Counted from the first letter of the stretch, positions 47,146 through 60,238 are shown. The stretch is 64,000 bases of DNA from Cyathus striatus (GCA_025738555.1 JAOVFP010000016.1:1922001-1986000), one strand, 5' to 3'. Made by a program: numbers and translations. Notes: generated from the letters alone by a model not told the origin.

Positions 47146-50100
47146 ATGGAGACACATCCCCGGAGAGGCAAGGTGCCGGTGTCGGTGTCGGTGTCACCCA
47201 AGAAGATAAAGGTGAAGGATTTCGTGGTTGCAGAAGACGAAGACGAGGCGCCTACTTTGTCTGCGTCTGCGCTGTCGAAGCCTACGGCACCAGGATTGGA
47301 AGCAAAGGGGTCTGCTTCGACTTCTGCTTCTGGCGGTGCAGAGAGGGAAGCTGTTGATTCTTCCTATTCGTACGCGTCGACGGGTGCACCGAGTGCGAGC
47401 GATACTACATCTTCCCCGACTTTGGCTCAATTTCAACGTATTGTCCCCCCACCTCCCCGTCTACGCCGACACCAGCTACAGCTCCCCACACACCAACTTC
47501 TCCTACTGCCTTTCGCACAGCATCGTTGTCTACAGCTACACTCCCTTACACACTACCCTCTAACATGTCTCGAATCGACACTATGCAGCTGAGGACTCCA
47601 TATACGCCTTCCCTCCTCCGCCCGGTGCCTATGTTCGCTTCTCGACTGGCTCCTCCTGCGAGGCAGCTCACTACCGGCGGTAGGGGCAGAGGCGAGGGTG
47701 GTGTTATCCCCTCGGATAAGAACAGCACGGATGGCGACCATATGGTCGAGGGGGACAGTGCCAAGGAGGGAGAGGATCGAAGTTTTGCCTTTGGCTCTGG
47801 ATTTGGATTTGATGAGGTGGCGATGAAGATGAAGATGGGCATGGGCATGGGGGGCGCCACTGGAACTGGGAAAGCCGTAGGAGGGGATTCTTCGACTTCG
47901 AATGGCTCTGTTGGATCGGTTGAGGGTTCCTCTGCTGGAGTCGGTTCTGGCAAGGGCATTGCTGATGCCCCCAAGGCGGACTGCAGTGCTGGACTGGGAC
48001 AGGGACAAGGGCAAGGTCTACTACCCTCCGTCGTACTCTCCCCCTCCCGCAAAACCTTCCAACCCTCCTCGCCCACCAACCAACGTGCATCCAATCCAAG
48101 CCCACCAGCAGTCCCAATCCACCCAGCAACAGTCCCGCTCCCACATACACATGCTTTCACTTCCCCTATCTTCTCTGCGCCTAGCTTGAACAGAGCTCGG
48201 CCGAGGAGCGAGAGTAGGAGAAGTGCCGAAAGTGGAAGTCCACCGAGTCCGAGCCCGGCGAGTTCGCCTGTGGGTTATAATAGGTCTTCCGATGGGAGCC
48301 CGTTCCCGAGTCCGACGAAGAGTGCTAGAGCGAGGTTGGAAAGTGGGACTGGAGGATTTGGACCTGTGGGAAGTGGGAGTCCGAGGAGGGTTAGGGGTGT
48401 TGAGGAGAGTGGTGGGGATAGGGATAAGGAGAGGGAGGATGATGGTGGGGACGAGAGCGATGGTACTGCTGCGATGTATATGATTGCTGCTGTGCATGGG
48501 TTGGGTGTGGGGGCCGTTGGTCGTCCGCGACGGGGTAGGATTTTTGTTCTTTTGGTTGAGGAATGTGCTAACATTTGTTTAGGCTCAGAGGCAGTATTGA
48601 GTGCCATAGGTGTACCCGATGATTCGCCCACCCTGCCCCACTTTCCTGGGTTGTCGCCTCGCAAGGCGTTGGGTGAAAGCCAGAACGAGCCAAGATTTTC
48701 CTCGCCGCATATACCTACTCCATCTGCACCTCCCAAACCGACTATCCCTCTTCCTGATATGGACAGTGAAAACGAGCACGAAGCTTTATACGGCGTTCAT
48801 CGTCCTCTTCCTGGTCAGGTGCAGCATCGGCCGACAATCGACACCAACGTTCCAACGATCTTCCCCACGGACAAACATGAACACGACGTCTCGCCCACCT
48901 CAACGAACTTCCCTTCAGATGCAGGGAGCGCAGCAGGGATGGAGATGGCGCAGGACGACGTGAAGACGCCTAATGTGTACATCAACGGTTTGCCACCGCA
49001 TTTCCCTGAAGATCAGCTGTTTGCACTCGCGGCTCCCTTCGGCGAGGTGAGGAGCGTTAGGACGTTCACGAGACATGTGAAGGAAAACGAGAGTGGCTAT
49101 GGGTTTGTTTTGTGGGTCCCTTCATTTTGAGCACTGCGATGATGCTAATTTGGATTGGTTTTGTAGGTTTGAGACGATTGAGGCTGCGGAGAGTTGTATT
49201 ACTGCATTGAGGAAGTACAAGACGTTGCATCCTACGTTTTCTAAGGTGTGTTGTTGGCCATTCTATTATACATCGTGTGTTTACGGTCGGTGCTGTTACA
49301 GCAGATCCATAAGATACCGGGGACGGGATACACACACGCCTCGTGCCCCCCGATCAAGGATGACGCCAACATCTCGTTCAAGGCGAAGATGGAGAGTCTG
49401 CACGATCCGACCAGTACGAATGTGTACATGGAAGGGTATGTTCACGGGAGTGTTCCTCACGCGCGTGGTACTGATGATCATGGATGTGTGTAGATTGCCG
49501 CTGACTATCGACGAGCAGAGTCTCGCTACTTTGGTCGCCCCGCATAAGATTATCAGCAGCAGATTTTTCCAGACGAGGTTGAGTAACCCACCTAGGATGA
49601 TTGCTTTTGTAAGGTGGGTTTTCTTGGCCTTTTTACCAGCTTTTACCCCATTACCCATCCTGCCTCGCCACTGCTTCTCCATCATTACCATATCTTTCCG
49701 CTTCTTCCCGTCCTATTTTCGTCGTTGAATGCTGTTTTCCTCCGGCACTTCGTGAGCAGCGAGCTGATAACATTACTTCCAACAGACTCGACACACGAGC
49801 GGGAGCCGAGGAGATTATCGAACGACTGCACGGGCGGATGGTGCGGGGATGGAACGATCCTGGAAGCCGGATATCAGTCCGTTTCGCGGATACCAGCGAG
49901 CAAAGAGAGCTTAGAGTACGTGATGCCACGATTGTACCCTCTTCACCATGTTCTAACTCGTTCGACCTTTACAGCGGACAGAACGCGCATCAAAAGAAGG
50001 GGAAGTGTCTCCTGGACGGCTGACGATCGCGCAGGCAGCTCTGCTTAACCTCCGCGCGCAACAAGATGCGGCGGGGGCTGGGGTTCCTGCTACTGCGATG

Positions 50101-51507
50101 CCAAAGAGACGGGGGCACGCGCTTGAGATCGCCCAGGCGCAGGCGGCGGCCCCGCCGTTCGAGGTGGACTATTCTCTGGCGCCTGGTAGAGCCGGTGGAT
50201 TGAATGTACGATCTTCGCCCCAGGTTTCGGTGCCTCATCCATCGATTAGTCTCCCTGCTGGATTCCACGGACATCCCGCCATCGCCAACGCTTCGCAGAA
50301 TGAAGACGTGACGCCTTTGATGGCGTACTTGATGGAGACAGCGCGTGCCAATGTCAATGCCAACCAGTTTCCTGATCAGCAGCCGCAGTATCAGCATCGG
50401 CCATTCCAACGTCAGCATGTAAAACCGGCGCGTACCTGGACCGGATACACGCCTACGGAGGAGTACATCATGCGTGCCCATGCTGAGGCGCTACAACGTT
50501 CCGGCGCGATGGAAGCCGGTCATGTCGACCTGGGCTCACAAGGGCACGCTGTCCCTGATGCGTTCGCGGGCTTGGACGGACATGTTCATGCGGAGCAAGA
50601 GCTCCCCGTACCATCAAGTATCTTCAGACGAAAGGAGGAGAAGAACCTGCATCAGAGAGACGATAGTGTCGCTAGTGCAAATATTACGCTCGGGGTGAGA
50701 GGATATCGAGCCCAAGCATCCGCTGTTTCGTACAACGCTCAAGATGAACAATTGGCCATTCCCACAGTCGATGCTCTTAGGCGCCAGCCGATGGGCCACG
50801 TAGAGCAAGCCAACCAACACGCTATGCACCACCAACACCACACCAGAGAGGAACTCCAACAGTACGAAGCGCGTCGTGTTTCCATGCCGACCCTTTCGAC
50901 CACTGGTCCCAGCCTCGTCGTTGAAGACTCTTCCCGCCCTGTGCGCAACTCGACCTCCTTCAGTGACCTTGCTTCTATTCAGTTTCAGCAGCCACCGCCG
51001 CAGAGCTACCACAATACACACCTTCATTCTACGCATCCGATTCACTCTACCAACCAGCAGCCACAACGCCACTATAACACTATTAGCATTCCAACGCCGA
51101 CAACTAGCACTGTCAATAACACTTACGATCTTGAGAATGGTGGGCTTGCTATCCAAAACGCCATCACAAATAAGAATCGTACCAGCTATCTCTCTTCGAA
51201 ACAACGGTTTAACAACCAAACTTCTGCAGCAGCGACTACTTATCAGGACCCTTCAACAGCTAGCAATACCTATGACGAATCTGAAATTATCTCACCTGCC
51301 TTGACCTCGGCTTCCTCGTTGATATCCCCATCTCTGACGTTCTCCCCGAACACGCCTGCTTCGACCCTCAGCCCAGCTACTCCATTCTTTGGCTCATTCG
51401 GTAACAATGGACAAATCGCCGAAGGATTTGCAGAGCGGATGCAGCGTATTACGATTGCGGAAGAAGAGCCTAACGTTGAGAAGAAGGCAAAGACAGAAAG
51501 TCGCTAA
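47146..51507 (+). CDS. Large RNA-binding protein with two RRM domains
   Basis: Start taken at ATG 47146 (METHPRRGKVPV). The first third is disordered, rich in Ser, Pro and Gly. RRM1 begins NVYINGLPPHFPEDQLF (RNP2) and its RNP1 ESGYGFETIEAAESC is split by an intron near 49,100. RRM2 begins NVYMEGLPLTIDEQSL and contains RMIAFVRLDTRAGAEEII. The C-terminal exon from about 49,976 is Gln/His/Ser-rich. This layout, two RRMs about 100 residues apart between low-complexity tails, matches fungal RBMS/MSSP-like proteins of mRNA control. Between 47,392 and 47,476 the frame changes. Either an 83-nt intron (GTGCGA to ACCAG) is present or a C-run at about 47,444-47,449 is one base short. The 54-nt intron at about 48,536-48,583 is a multiple of three. 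A long C/T-rich le­ader precedes the gene. Confidence 0.78.
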
Positions 51508-52113
51508 CCAATTCTCTATGCCAGCACATATCTTGCGTATATGGTAGTATTAAAGTTTGAGTGCCCCCCAGCGGAATTAGCATAACAATGCGTTTCCGAC
51601 GCGTAGGATAATCTTGACCCCCCACAGTATGTGATTTCGTAGAACAGTACCACCAGATTGAACTTTCTAGTCATCGTAACACATTTGAGCTCTTCACAGC
51701 AGTAGACTACCTATAATGAATACATTGTTAATTGATGACTTTTGGTGAGTGAGGAGTGAGGAGGATGAAGTTGAGAATTGACAAAACAGTTTAGCCGAAA
51801 TGTTGAGGCCCAAAGGCTTTGCCAAACAACTACTTTGAGAAAAACAATCTACCCAGCACCTCCTGTATTTCTTGTACCTATTCTCGCTCCAGGAACCATC
51901 CATCAATGGCTTACACTTAACATCTGTCCACTTATGTCTAAGGCGTCCCCTGGCGTTCCCCTGGAAGATTAATGCTCCTCGGTAACTTCCGCCTCGACAT
52001 GCGGAAGACCAAAAACCGTGTCACCCGATAACACCGCCATCCTTTCAAGGCTTCAGCGCTTGCTCTCTATTCCTTTCTCCCCTCCTGTTGATAGTGCCAG
52101 CGAGCGTCTCGCC
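51508..52113. other. Intergenic with a small upstream ORF
   Basis: About 600 bp between the RRM gene and GT61. A 19-codon ORF (ATG 51972, stop 52029-52031) lies about 80 nt before the GT61 start and would be in its leader if transcription begins upstream; such a uORF could lower translation. Nothing else seen. Confidence 0.4.
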
Positions 52114-54199
52114 ATGAGGCTAGCCACCCCGACGCGGTCTCTCCTCCTGGTTCTCATTATCGCCTTCCTCGTCGTTCTATTCGTGGACCTCGACGCTGAA
52201 TCACACCGCCCCCGGCTTAGGAGTATCCCGTTGCCCTACGTCTCCAAGTTCCTTGATAGTAGTGATACCTCGCGAGAACCGTTGGACTCATCGACCACAC
52301 ACAATACTGAAACTCCGATCCCTTTGACCCCTGTTCACGAACCCACCCTATTAGAACTCGCCCCCGGCGTTACGACTGAGACGACTATTCCTGGCGGGGC
52401 ACATGTACATGGGTTCACGGTCTTTGACCACCTTTATGTTCGGAATGGCACATTCTATGTGGTAACATCGGATGTATCCAGTTTTCCTCCACGGAAAAAC
52501 CTTATTGGACGGCCTGTGGAACTGGACAAGGATTTTGAACCTACGGACGAGGTGAGTGATAACCACGCTTGCCATTCTATCTTCTGCTCACCTTGTTGGT
52601 AAATGATAAATGAATTCAGGACCTTCAATTTATAGACCCTTTGACTGCAAGTCAAGTACTCGGAGATTATGCGGTCCGTATATCCGGCTTCTCTGTTATC
52701 ATCTATGATCATTCGCAATTCATGAACGTACGTTCACACCCCCCGGCCGTTCTTCACCGTAACTATGATGTTCATCGAAAGTTTAGCACTTCTATCATTG
52801 GTGGGGAGAGATTATACTCGGCGCGTGGCGCGTCTATTCGAAGCTGGCAAGCACAGGGAACGAACCAACACATCTCCCGTTCCCGACGCGCTTTCTTCTA
52901 CCTGTCAGTGTCCGATCCATCTTGTTCGTGGGACATCGACTAATGTACCGATGATTCAGATGACAGAAACGAGCCAATGGCGCGACAAAAGCGGGGTGAA
53001 TGGTCCCCTAATGCGGGGTGCTTTCCCTCAAGCCTCCATCGAAGAATCAACACAATGGCAAGACCTAATCAAAGTGAACTCGACGTTTGTATTCGATCGG
53101 TCAATGATAGTCCATAGAGGAACAGCTCATCGACAGTAAGCAACTTACTATATACCTCCTTCTCACGTTCCCTTTCTTACTAAACTTCCCAGTCCGTTCG
53201 GATCTCGGTGGTTCAAGATGATTGGAGGAGCAATGAATATCACCGTCGCAGATGATTTCTGGGAACCAGTCCGACAATCCCTCGTACAAAATTTGCTGGG
53301 GTACATTCCAAAGATAGAAAACAGTAAAGGAGTTGTACGCGCGCCTTTGACGGAAGAGCGGAAGATGCACGTGGTTACGTACATTTCACGGCAAGGTGGC
53401 GGTCGGAGACTGATACATGAAGATCATCTTGGTCTTGTGAAGGCACTGCGAGAACTTGAGAGCGAGGGAATTTGCGAAGTGAACATCGCCATGATGGAAA
53501 GGATGAGTATGAAGGAGCAGATTGCAGCCGCTGCTCGAAGCACGGTATGTCCCGCGTGGTGATTCACCTGCACTTCCTGATCTGCATTTTGTTCTGGTTA
53601 GATTATTGTTGGAGTGCATGGTAATGGACTGACGGTATGTCGCTGAATCGCCGATTTCATCGTGTTTTTTTCTCTTTGTGGGCGTTCTGACACTTCTTTT
53701 TTTAAAGCATCAATTGTGGATGCAGCCCTCTCTGCGATCTGCCGTGTTTGAGATATGGTATCCACCAAGTAAGTGCATTGAATACATTCCACTGCATTTG
53801 TTTTTATCTTCGTTCCTGTAGGTTATGTATGGGATTATGAAATGTTGGCGAGGAATATGGGTCACAAGGTTGATTGTGGCTATGGTTATTGTTATTGCAT
53901 TTATCTGAATGAGCTTCGTTCGGTTAGCATTACGGCGTATGGAATGACACTTTTATCACGTTTCCTAAAGGGACCTACTACGAGGTAAGTTCGACCCACA
54001 CCATTATGTTTTCGGTGCTGATATGTCCGCGTAGGGTGTTAAATTTGTCGAAGGATTCCACGGTAGTGCGTACCTTGGCGTTTCTTCCTTCATAGCACCA
54101 TTTACGAAAGTTTTTTTAGACAGCATTCCGGTATATGGCCCCGCGGTGGCGAACAAGATAAGAGAAAGGCTTCTTAGCGATACCGTTGAGAGCAGGTAG
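52114..54199 (+). CDS. Glycosyltransferase family 61 (DUF563), Golgi type II membrane protein
   Basis: The frame is open upstream, but the first ATG is 52114, directly before a signal anchor (TRSLLLVLIIAFLVVLFVDL) typical of Golgi transferases. Joined exons give GTFYVVTSDVSSFPP, the family motif HFYHWWGEIILGAWR (HWYH-like), FLLPVSMTETSQWRDKSG, PLMRGAFPQ, FDRSMIVHRGTAHR, WFKMIGGAMNI and TYISRQGGGRRL. The acidic/His motif follows: ERMSMKEQIAAAA, IIVGVHGNGLTHQLWM, FEIWYPPSYVWDYEML, YGVWNDTFITFPKG, then FHDSIPVYGPAV to the stop. About ten exons, all in phase, roughly 490 residues. GT61 includes EOGT and plant xylosyltransferases; in basidiomycetes the acceptor is not known. Confidence 0.87.
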
Positions 54200-55100
54200 T
54201 ACTACAGTAAGTGCAAAAGGTCGGCAGGTTAATTTGTTTCCGCTGTACTAATATATGTCCGTAGATAGTCCCTAATTGAAAATGTGTTGTATCATCTGAT
54301 GCAAGTACCTCAAAGTATTTGTCAGATAGTTTTTGGGCGGATCATGGTGGGTAGGAGAGGCTAAGTAGGGTAAAGGTGACATGACAGTGGAACGCGCCAC
54401 ATGAAAGGGAATCGACCTTTGAGTGATCCTTAAAATACATGACGCCACACCCCCTGTTGAGACCGGTATTTGCGGTATTTTGATTTGAAATTAGTGAGTC
54501 TAATGGTTATGAAGAGTGGTAGTATCAGCGAGTTGGGAGTATGCTTTTAGTGCCGTTATGCAACCCAGGTAGTAAGTAGGAGTCGACATATGTAGCTTTT
54601 GATTCACAAGCGCACAGACACCGCTGATCATAATTGCAAAGTTGCTTCTGAGCATTACCGGTTTCCGTTATACGGGCGTCTTCACAGATGTCAAAGAAGG
54701 TATGGATGGGAGTATGGTATGTTCGATTTAGTTTTGCTGACATGACTTGGACTGTTTCATCCTTTGTCATATGTATTACACCCATCCCAGTTCGCATTGA
54801 ATAAGACTCCATGTGCAGAGCGAGGACCCAGGACCCACTGGCGCCAACAGGCTATTCTCTGCTATTCTAGGAAACCCGATCACCTTCTGTGTTGCCTCCG
54901 ATCGGGAGATCTCATGGCCTCCTTCTCGGAGAGTAACCGCCTGTTAACTTGCATTGGGCCAGGGCCATTCCAAGGGCATTCATTCCATCATGGCATGTGC
55001 CGTTCTTGTCTTGACTTACTTAGCCTCTACGTAACCCTTGTTGTTCGTTTCTCTTAAAAGACCACAGAAATCTATCCTCTTTTCAATTCAACTAACACTC
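54200..55100. other. Intergenic, no supported gene
   Basis: About 900 bp between GT61 and the amidase, both on +. Open frames at 54525-54812 (-) and 54764-55057 (+) show no family resemblance. Promoter of the amidase expected here. Confidence 0.5.
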
Positions 55101-57296
55101 ATGCTATCGTTACGACCTTTCGGAGACTCTGCGCACCAAATCATCTGGTATGTCTCCTATAATCATGAGGAGGCGCTGGGGGGGCTCATATTTTCATAGC
55201 ATCGGGAAGCAGAAGGAACGTCAGGCGCAGATCGACAACCTCTCACCACTTTACTCACAACCGCTCTCTTCGCCCGAGGAGAAACTCCATGCGCTTTCCA
55301 TCTCCCAGCTCGTAGCCAAATGTCATGAAGGGCACATCTCCCCCTCCGAAATTATGCTCGCTTACGGGAAGAAGGCCGTCCAAGCCCACCAAGCCACAAA
55401 CTGTATAACCGATTTTATGTTTGATCAAGCCCTTCTCATCCCCGCAGTGGCCAATTGGTCCCAAGGCGCCGACGCTGATTCAGCGTCCAGTAACAGTTCT
55501 GATTCCAGCCGGGACCGCCCAAGTTTATTGGGTGTTCCGGTGGGCATCAAAGGTGAATAATCAATCGGCCATTAGTTGGAACGCCACATCTCATCTTATT
55601 TATTTCATTGTCCATCAATCATATCATCTATTTCTGGTGCCCGTCATTTCTGGAATATCTAAGATACGGTCAATATCGCGGGTCACGATTCAACAATCGG
55701 ATTTTCTGCGAATGCCTTCCACCCATCCTCTTCGTCCTCTTCCATCGTAAGGTTGCTTCAGGATGCAGGGGCGCTGATCCATGCCAAGACCGCCGTCCCA
55801 GCTGGCCTCTTTGGAATTGAAACTTCGTCAGATCTCTGGGGACGCACATCTAATCCGTATAATCCTGCTTATACATGTGGTGCATCATCTGGAGGGGGCG
55901 CTGCACTATTAGCCTCCGGCGGAAGTAAGATTGAAATAGGAAGCGACATAGGAGGCAGTGTTCGTATCCCTGCGCATTTCTGTGGTTTATGGAGTGTCAA
56001 AAGCAGCGTTGGACGATTTCCTTCTTGGGGAAACACAACTTCTCTACCGGGCCTCGAGAGTGTCCCCATTATCACTGCACCGATGGCCGGAACCCTCGAG
56101 GACCTCGAAGAGTTCTGGAAGAGGGTAATTCTTGCCAAACCATGGCTCTATGATCACACTGTAAGACCAACCATTTTTTGCCATTTAATTTTACAAGTAC
56201 TGAACACTCCGTTTAGTGTATTCCACTCCCTTGGCAGCCTGTCAACCTTCGGGAAGAAGGTAGACGGCTCAAGTGGGGTATCATGTGGGACGACGGCACG
56301 TAGTTATCCATCCTACCTTATCGCGGGCAATAAAATTAACGCGAAAAGTCTAATAGGCGTCATCCCTCCCACACCGGCCTGTAAACGCGCATTGGCAATG
56401 GTAGTATCCTCCTTACGCCAACAAGGACACGAAGTCGTCGACTTGTGCGTTTTCCTTTCCAAAAAGCTAAATAGCTATCTGACATTTACATTTACCTCAA
56501 AGTACCCCGCCGGATACATTAAATTTGCTCAGAATCGGCTACGAGTTACTGTTCTCTGAAGGCGGTGCGTTCAACAAAATAACTTAAAGGGCTACAAGTT
56601 TAAATGTCATCTAGGGGACCAAATCCGGGAGAACCTGTCTCCCTCAGAAAAGCTCGGTGCTCCTGTCGCAGCGCTAATGGACCTTCTCAGCCTTCCACGA
56701 TGGCTAAAGCGGATTTTGGCCTACCTCACCGCGCGGTCCGGAGATCCATTAACAGCGACACTCGTCAACGTCATGCACAGGAAGAGTGTACGGGAGGAAC
56801 GCACGCTGGTCTTCGAGCGCGAGAGACAAAGAGCCGCTTGGCATGAAAAGTGGACGGAGCAAGGTCTTGATTTTGTGCTTACTGTTCCCGTTGCACTTCC
56901 GGCGATCGAGCATGGTGCGTCGGAGAAGACGACGTTGATGTGTGCTGCGTATAATCTCATTTTTAATTTGGTGCGTCACCTCAATCTATAATTATCAGAA
57001 ATGTGCTTATGGAGGTATAGTTGGATTATACGACAGGCGTAATGCCAATAACGCACGTGGACAAAGATAAAGACGCGCTTCCTACAGAGTTCACATCCAC
57101 ACCGGAATACAAATCCATGCAACCGGTAGCAAAAGGCGCGTACTCGGTGTACGATGCAGATAAGATGCATGGGCTTCCTGTAGGCGTGCAAATCGTCGGT
57201 CGAAGGCTCGAAGAAGAGAAGGTCCTCGAGGGAATGAAAGTAATTGAAGAAGCATTAAATGCGCAGGGGATAAAGTTCAATAGGAAGAAGCTCTAA
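55101..57296 (+). CDS. Amidase-signature family hydrolase
   Basis: Ser-cisSer-Lys amidase that hydrolyses amide bonds; fungal members include fatty-acid-amide-hydrolase-like and acetamidase-like enzymes. Start at ATG 55101 (MLSLRPFGDSAHQII), followed by an intron and the family lead IGKQKERQAQIDN. The catalytic lysine is in LLGVPVGIKDTV (split by an intron near 55,553-55,661). The cis-Ser is in TCGASSGGGAALLASGG and the nucleophile Ser in IGSDIGGSVRIPAHFCG. The rest (GLESVPIITAPM, KWGIMWDDG, PPTPACKRAL, DFVLTVPVALP, LPVGVQIVGRRLEEEKVLEG) follows the fungal family. The intron at 56296-56356 has a GC-AG boundary (donor GCACGT). Every junction is in phase, giving about 560 residues. Substrate unknown. 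Confidence 0.87.
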
Positions 57297-57614
57297 TATA
57301 TTGTGTTATTTATTATAACTCTTTTTTTAATGTTGTACCAATAGTCTGTACTTTTATGGATACCCCATGTCTCGCCCTGAACATCCACGGAACGAAAATC
57401 CTCGACAGAATCTCGCCAAGCAAGAACATACTTTTGATTTCCTGCTTATAGCCGAAGTCAACTCACAATCCCACCGTGGGGCCCCACAAGACCTCATACC
57501 GCCCACAAAAGAACAGTACCATTCACAATAAATAACCTAAATATACAAAAAAATTCACTACCAAATCTAAGTTAAATAAACACTCCAAGTATCATACATA
57601 GCATATCACATAGC
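57297..57614. other. Convergent 3' region
   Basis: About 320 bp between the ends of the amidase and the phosphotransferase-like gene; AT-rich, 3'UTR-like. No gene. Confidence 0.55.
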
Positions 57615-60238
57615 CTATGTCGCAGAAACAGGCTCATCATGCCCATGCCCAAACCTTCCATCCATCTTCCTAGCCTCCTCCTCATTCCCATTCACACTCA
57701 ACCAAGCTTCCAACCTCCTCCCAAGTTCCCCACCGAGCCCACCGCATATATCACCTGTAACATTCAACATCTGCTCTCTCCTCCTCTCTTCCACAAATGG
57801 CAACTTCGGCGCTGCCCCCCGAGGTTTCCCCCGCTTCGCTTCTACAGGCGGCGGGCTCATCATACCCAAAAATGCAGAAAAGTTGGATGAGAAAGAAGAA
57901 GAGGGCTTGTACCACTCCTCCTCGTGCTCCTCCGGGCCGAGGATACTATCCACCAGGCCCTCTTCCCACCCGTCCCACTCGGCACATCGGTGCGCGAAGC
58001 GCAGACGCGTACCGGCTTGTTCGTGGTATAGCCATTCCCGGCAGAGGGATTCAATGGTACTGCGTTTGTCTTTGCCTTTTCCTGATGGGTGGTGAGTTTC
58101 CTTTCTGCCACTAAGAGGAGGTAGCTTACCGAGCGAGGGGAGATGCACACAATCAGGATCATTAGGCAGCTGCGCAACCACCTCCAAAAACAGCTTCGTC
58201 ACAAACGGCGAAGATTGTAAGAACGCAGGAACATGCGCGCATTGCCAGAGTGGTCTCGTTGTCGTTGATTCCCAATCAATGATGCACGTCTAGACAAAAG
58301 CATGAGCATACCACAAAACGAGAAAAAAGAAAAACATACAATCTTAGTATGATCCTCAGCATCAACAAAAACATTCTCCAAACTCAAATCATGACAATCC
58401 AATCCAAACTCCTCTTCTTCTTTCCCCCTTTACCAGCCCCAGACGGACCCTCAAGCCTCCCCCCCAAATGCTCCATCATCCTCATCCACCTCCCCATCTC
58501 CCTCCTAACCTTCTCCTCGCGCTTATACAAATGAGCAACCAAAAACGTGCTCCGCTGCATCCTCCGATAATCCCTATACATACGATCCCCAGGCCCCTCC
58601 CACTCCTCCTCACTCTCCTCCAAATCCCACTCATCACTCTCGTCCGACTCGTCCCCGGGCACAGCTTTAACCCTATGATGCCTCGAAGCGACAATCTCCG
58701 CCGGATCGAGATGCAACTTGTGCGGTGCAGATCGACCCTCATTCTCCATTATCACACCGCGAATCTCTCGCTCTGAGCAGGAGGTGAGGTATGAATGGGT
58801 GCTGGACCATGGCCCGCGATTGAGTTCTGTTGGGTGTGTTAGTTCGCCTCGGTTTGAGCCGAAGAAGGGCCAGGAGATGATAGGTCCAACGTGGTAATCG
58901 TGCTCTCGCTTCAGTCCTGGTACACCGTCTAACACGTTCCTACCCTCTGCTGTGTTGCTAGTACCGGCCTTTGCTGCGCGTTGGGCCATGGCGGCTGACA
59001 CGCTCATAGCGAGCGTAGGTGAGAATGGGAAGGCGGAGTAGTGCATTTGAGCTGCCTTTGGTGTGGGGGCGCCTGATGCGACCAAGCGGGGGTTAGGACC
59101 AAAGTAGAGCGAACCGATATCGGTGAAGCGGTGCGAGAAGAGGGATATAAGGATGCCTGCTACGTTTTTGAGGAGCTTGACGAGGGTGTTGTATGGGAGG
59201 GTGTGGAAGACTTGGGCGAGGGGTATTCCGGGGGCCTGTGGGCATGTCAGAAGAGAGGTAAAGAGAAGAGGAAGGGACGTACCTTGGACATTAGAATGAA
59301 TTCCCCGCCTAACCTGTTATACGGGTTCGAATCGTAGTGGTATATAGTAGGTACAGGCACCTTTGTCTTTTCCCGCAGGTAATGTATCGTTGCTACTTCT
59401 GATTCAGTCTTGAGGCGGGGCATGAAGCGGCGCGCGACGCGGGCTACGAGTTCGTAGTGGTCCACCAGTGTTACTAGGTACGCCTACCATCAAAGTTCAT
59501 CCACGTCAGATTCCATTCTTCGTAAAGTTATATATAAGACAGACCTTGTGAAATGTGCCTACGCCGAGTAGGTTAACCCATGAAGGAAGCAATGAATGGA
59601 AGGAGAACGTACCAGCACTAAGAAACCTAATCCTGCCTACCTCCCTTCCCATCTTCTCTCTGACCACGTCCTTGAGCAACTTTCTGTCAACTTCAAAAGG
59701 CGTAGCGCCATGCAAGGCCGCATCAGCCTTGCGCTCCAGCTTCCTATCTTCATGCTCCGCATTCCAAACCCATAACAAAGGTGGTCTTGCCGTCTCCGCT
59801 TCCTTCTCCGTCTGTGTTCCTGTTCCTTTCAGTTGTTCCGTATTGTCAGATGGTGATACTTCAGATGATGGCGATGAACGGGAGAGGTCTAGAGTCAATG
59901 CATCGCGATGCATGAGGGGTGATAGAACGGAATTTCGCAGTTTGGACTGGGTCTTATCTGTGGATGACGCCTCGGCCGGGTCTAGAGAAGATACGGGGAT
60001 GACAGGTGTCCGCGGTATGAGGCGTTCAGGACAACAGCTGCGGGTTGATGGTTAGTATTAGCGTCGATGAGGAGAGTAGAATAGAGTAGGTCGAAGGGAG
60101 AGCAGTGAGGACAGAAAGAAAGAAAGAAACGCACTGGCAGTCTTTGACGATTACGCCCTGCGTCCCACTCATCACTTTGTCTTTGTTTGCAACGCATGTT
60201 TCAGTCCCCGGCACGCCCAAAGCCATGACGAATCCCAT
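57615..60238 (-). CDS. Aminoglycoside-phosphotransferase (APH)-like kinase-fold protein
   Basis: Start at the ATG complementary to 60236-60238 (MGFVMALGVPGTETC); a CA-repeat-free intron of about 110 nt follows. The kinase-fold lobe begins with LLWVWNAEHEDRK, FEVDRKLL, RIRFLSAGTFHKAYLV, ARVARRFMPRLKTESEVATI, then VPVPTIYHYDSNPYNRLGGE. A long insertion rich in acidic and basic residues separates it from the catalytic loop LDCHDLSLENVFVD and the metal-binding motif IIDWESTTTRPLW. These are the Brenner-type H-x-D-x-x-x-x-N and D-W motifs of the APH/choline-kinase superfamily. The C-terminus is GVE/REW-rich and ends EPVSAT. Near 58,405 the frame shifts by one just before LDCHD; either a purine-rich intron (about 58,511-58,404, donor GTTAGG) or a small indel is needed. 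Fungal members have unknown substrates. Confidence 0.72.

Noticed and set aside
47546..48497. Long minus-strand frames opposite the RRM gene
   Set aside because: Antisense of a GC-rich low-complexity coding exon; the RRM gene frame explains the conservation.
59326..59338. GGTTCGAATC resembling a tRNA T-loop
   Set aside because: It is inside the APH-like coding exon and no cloverleaf could be built around it.
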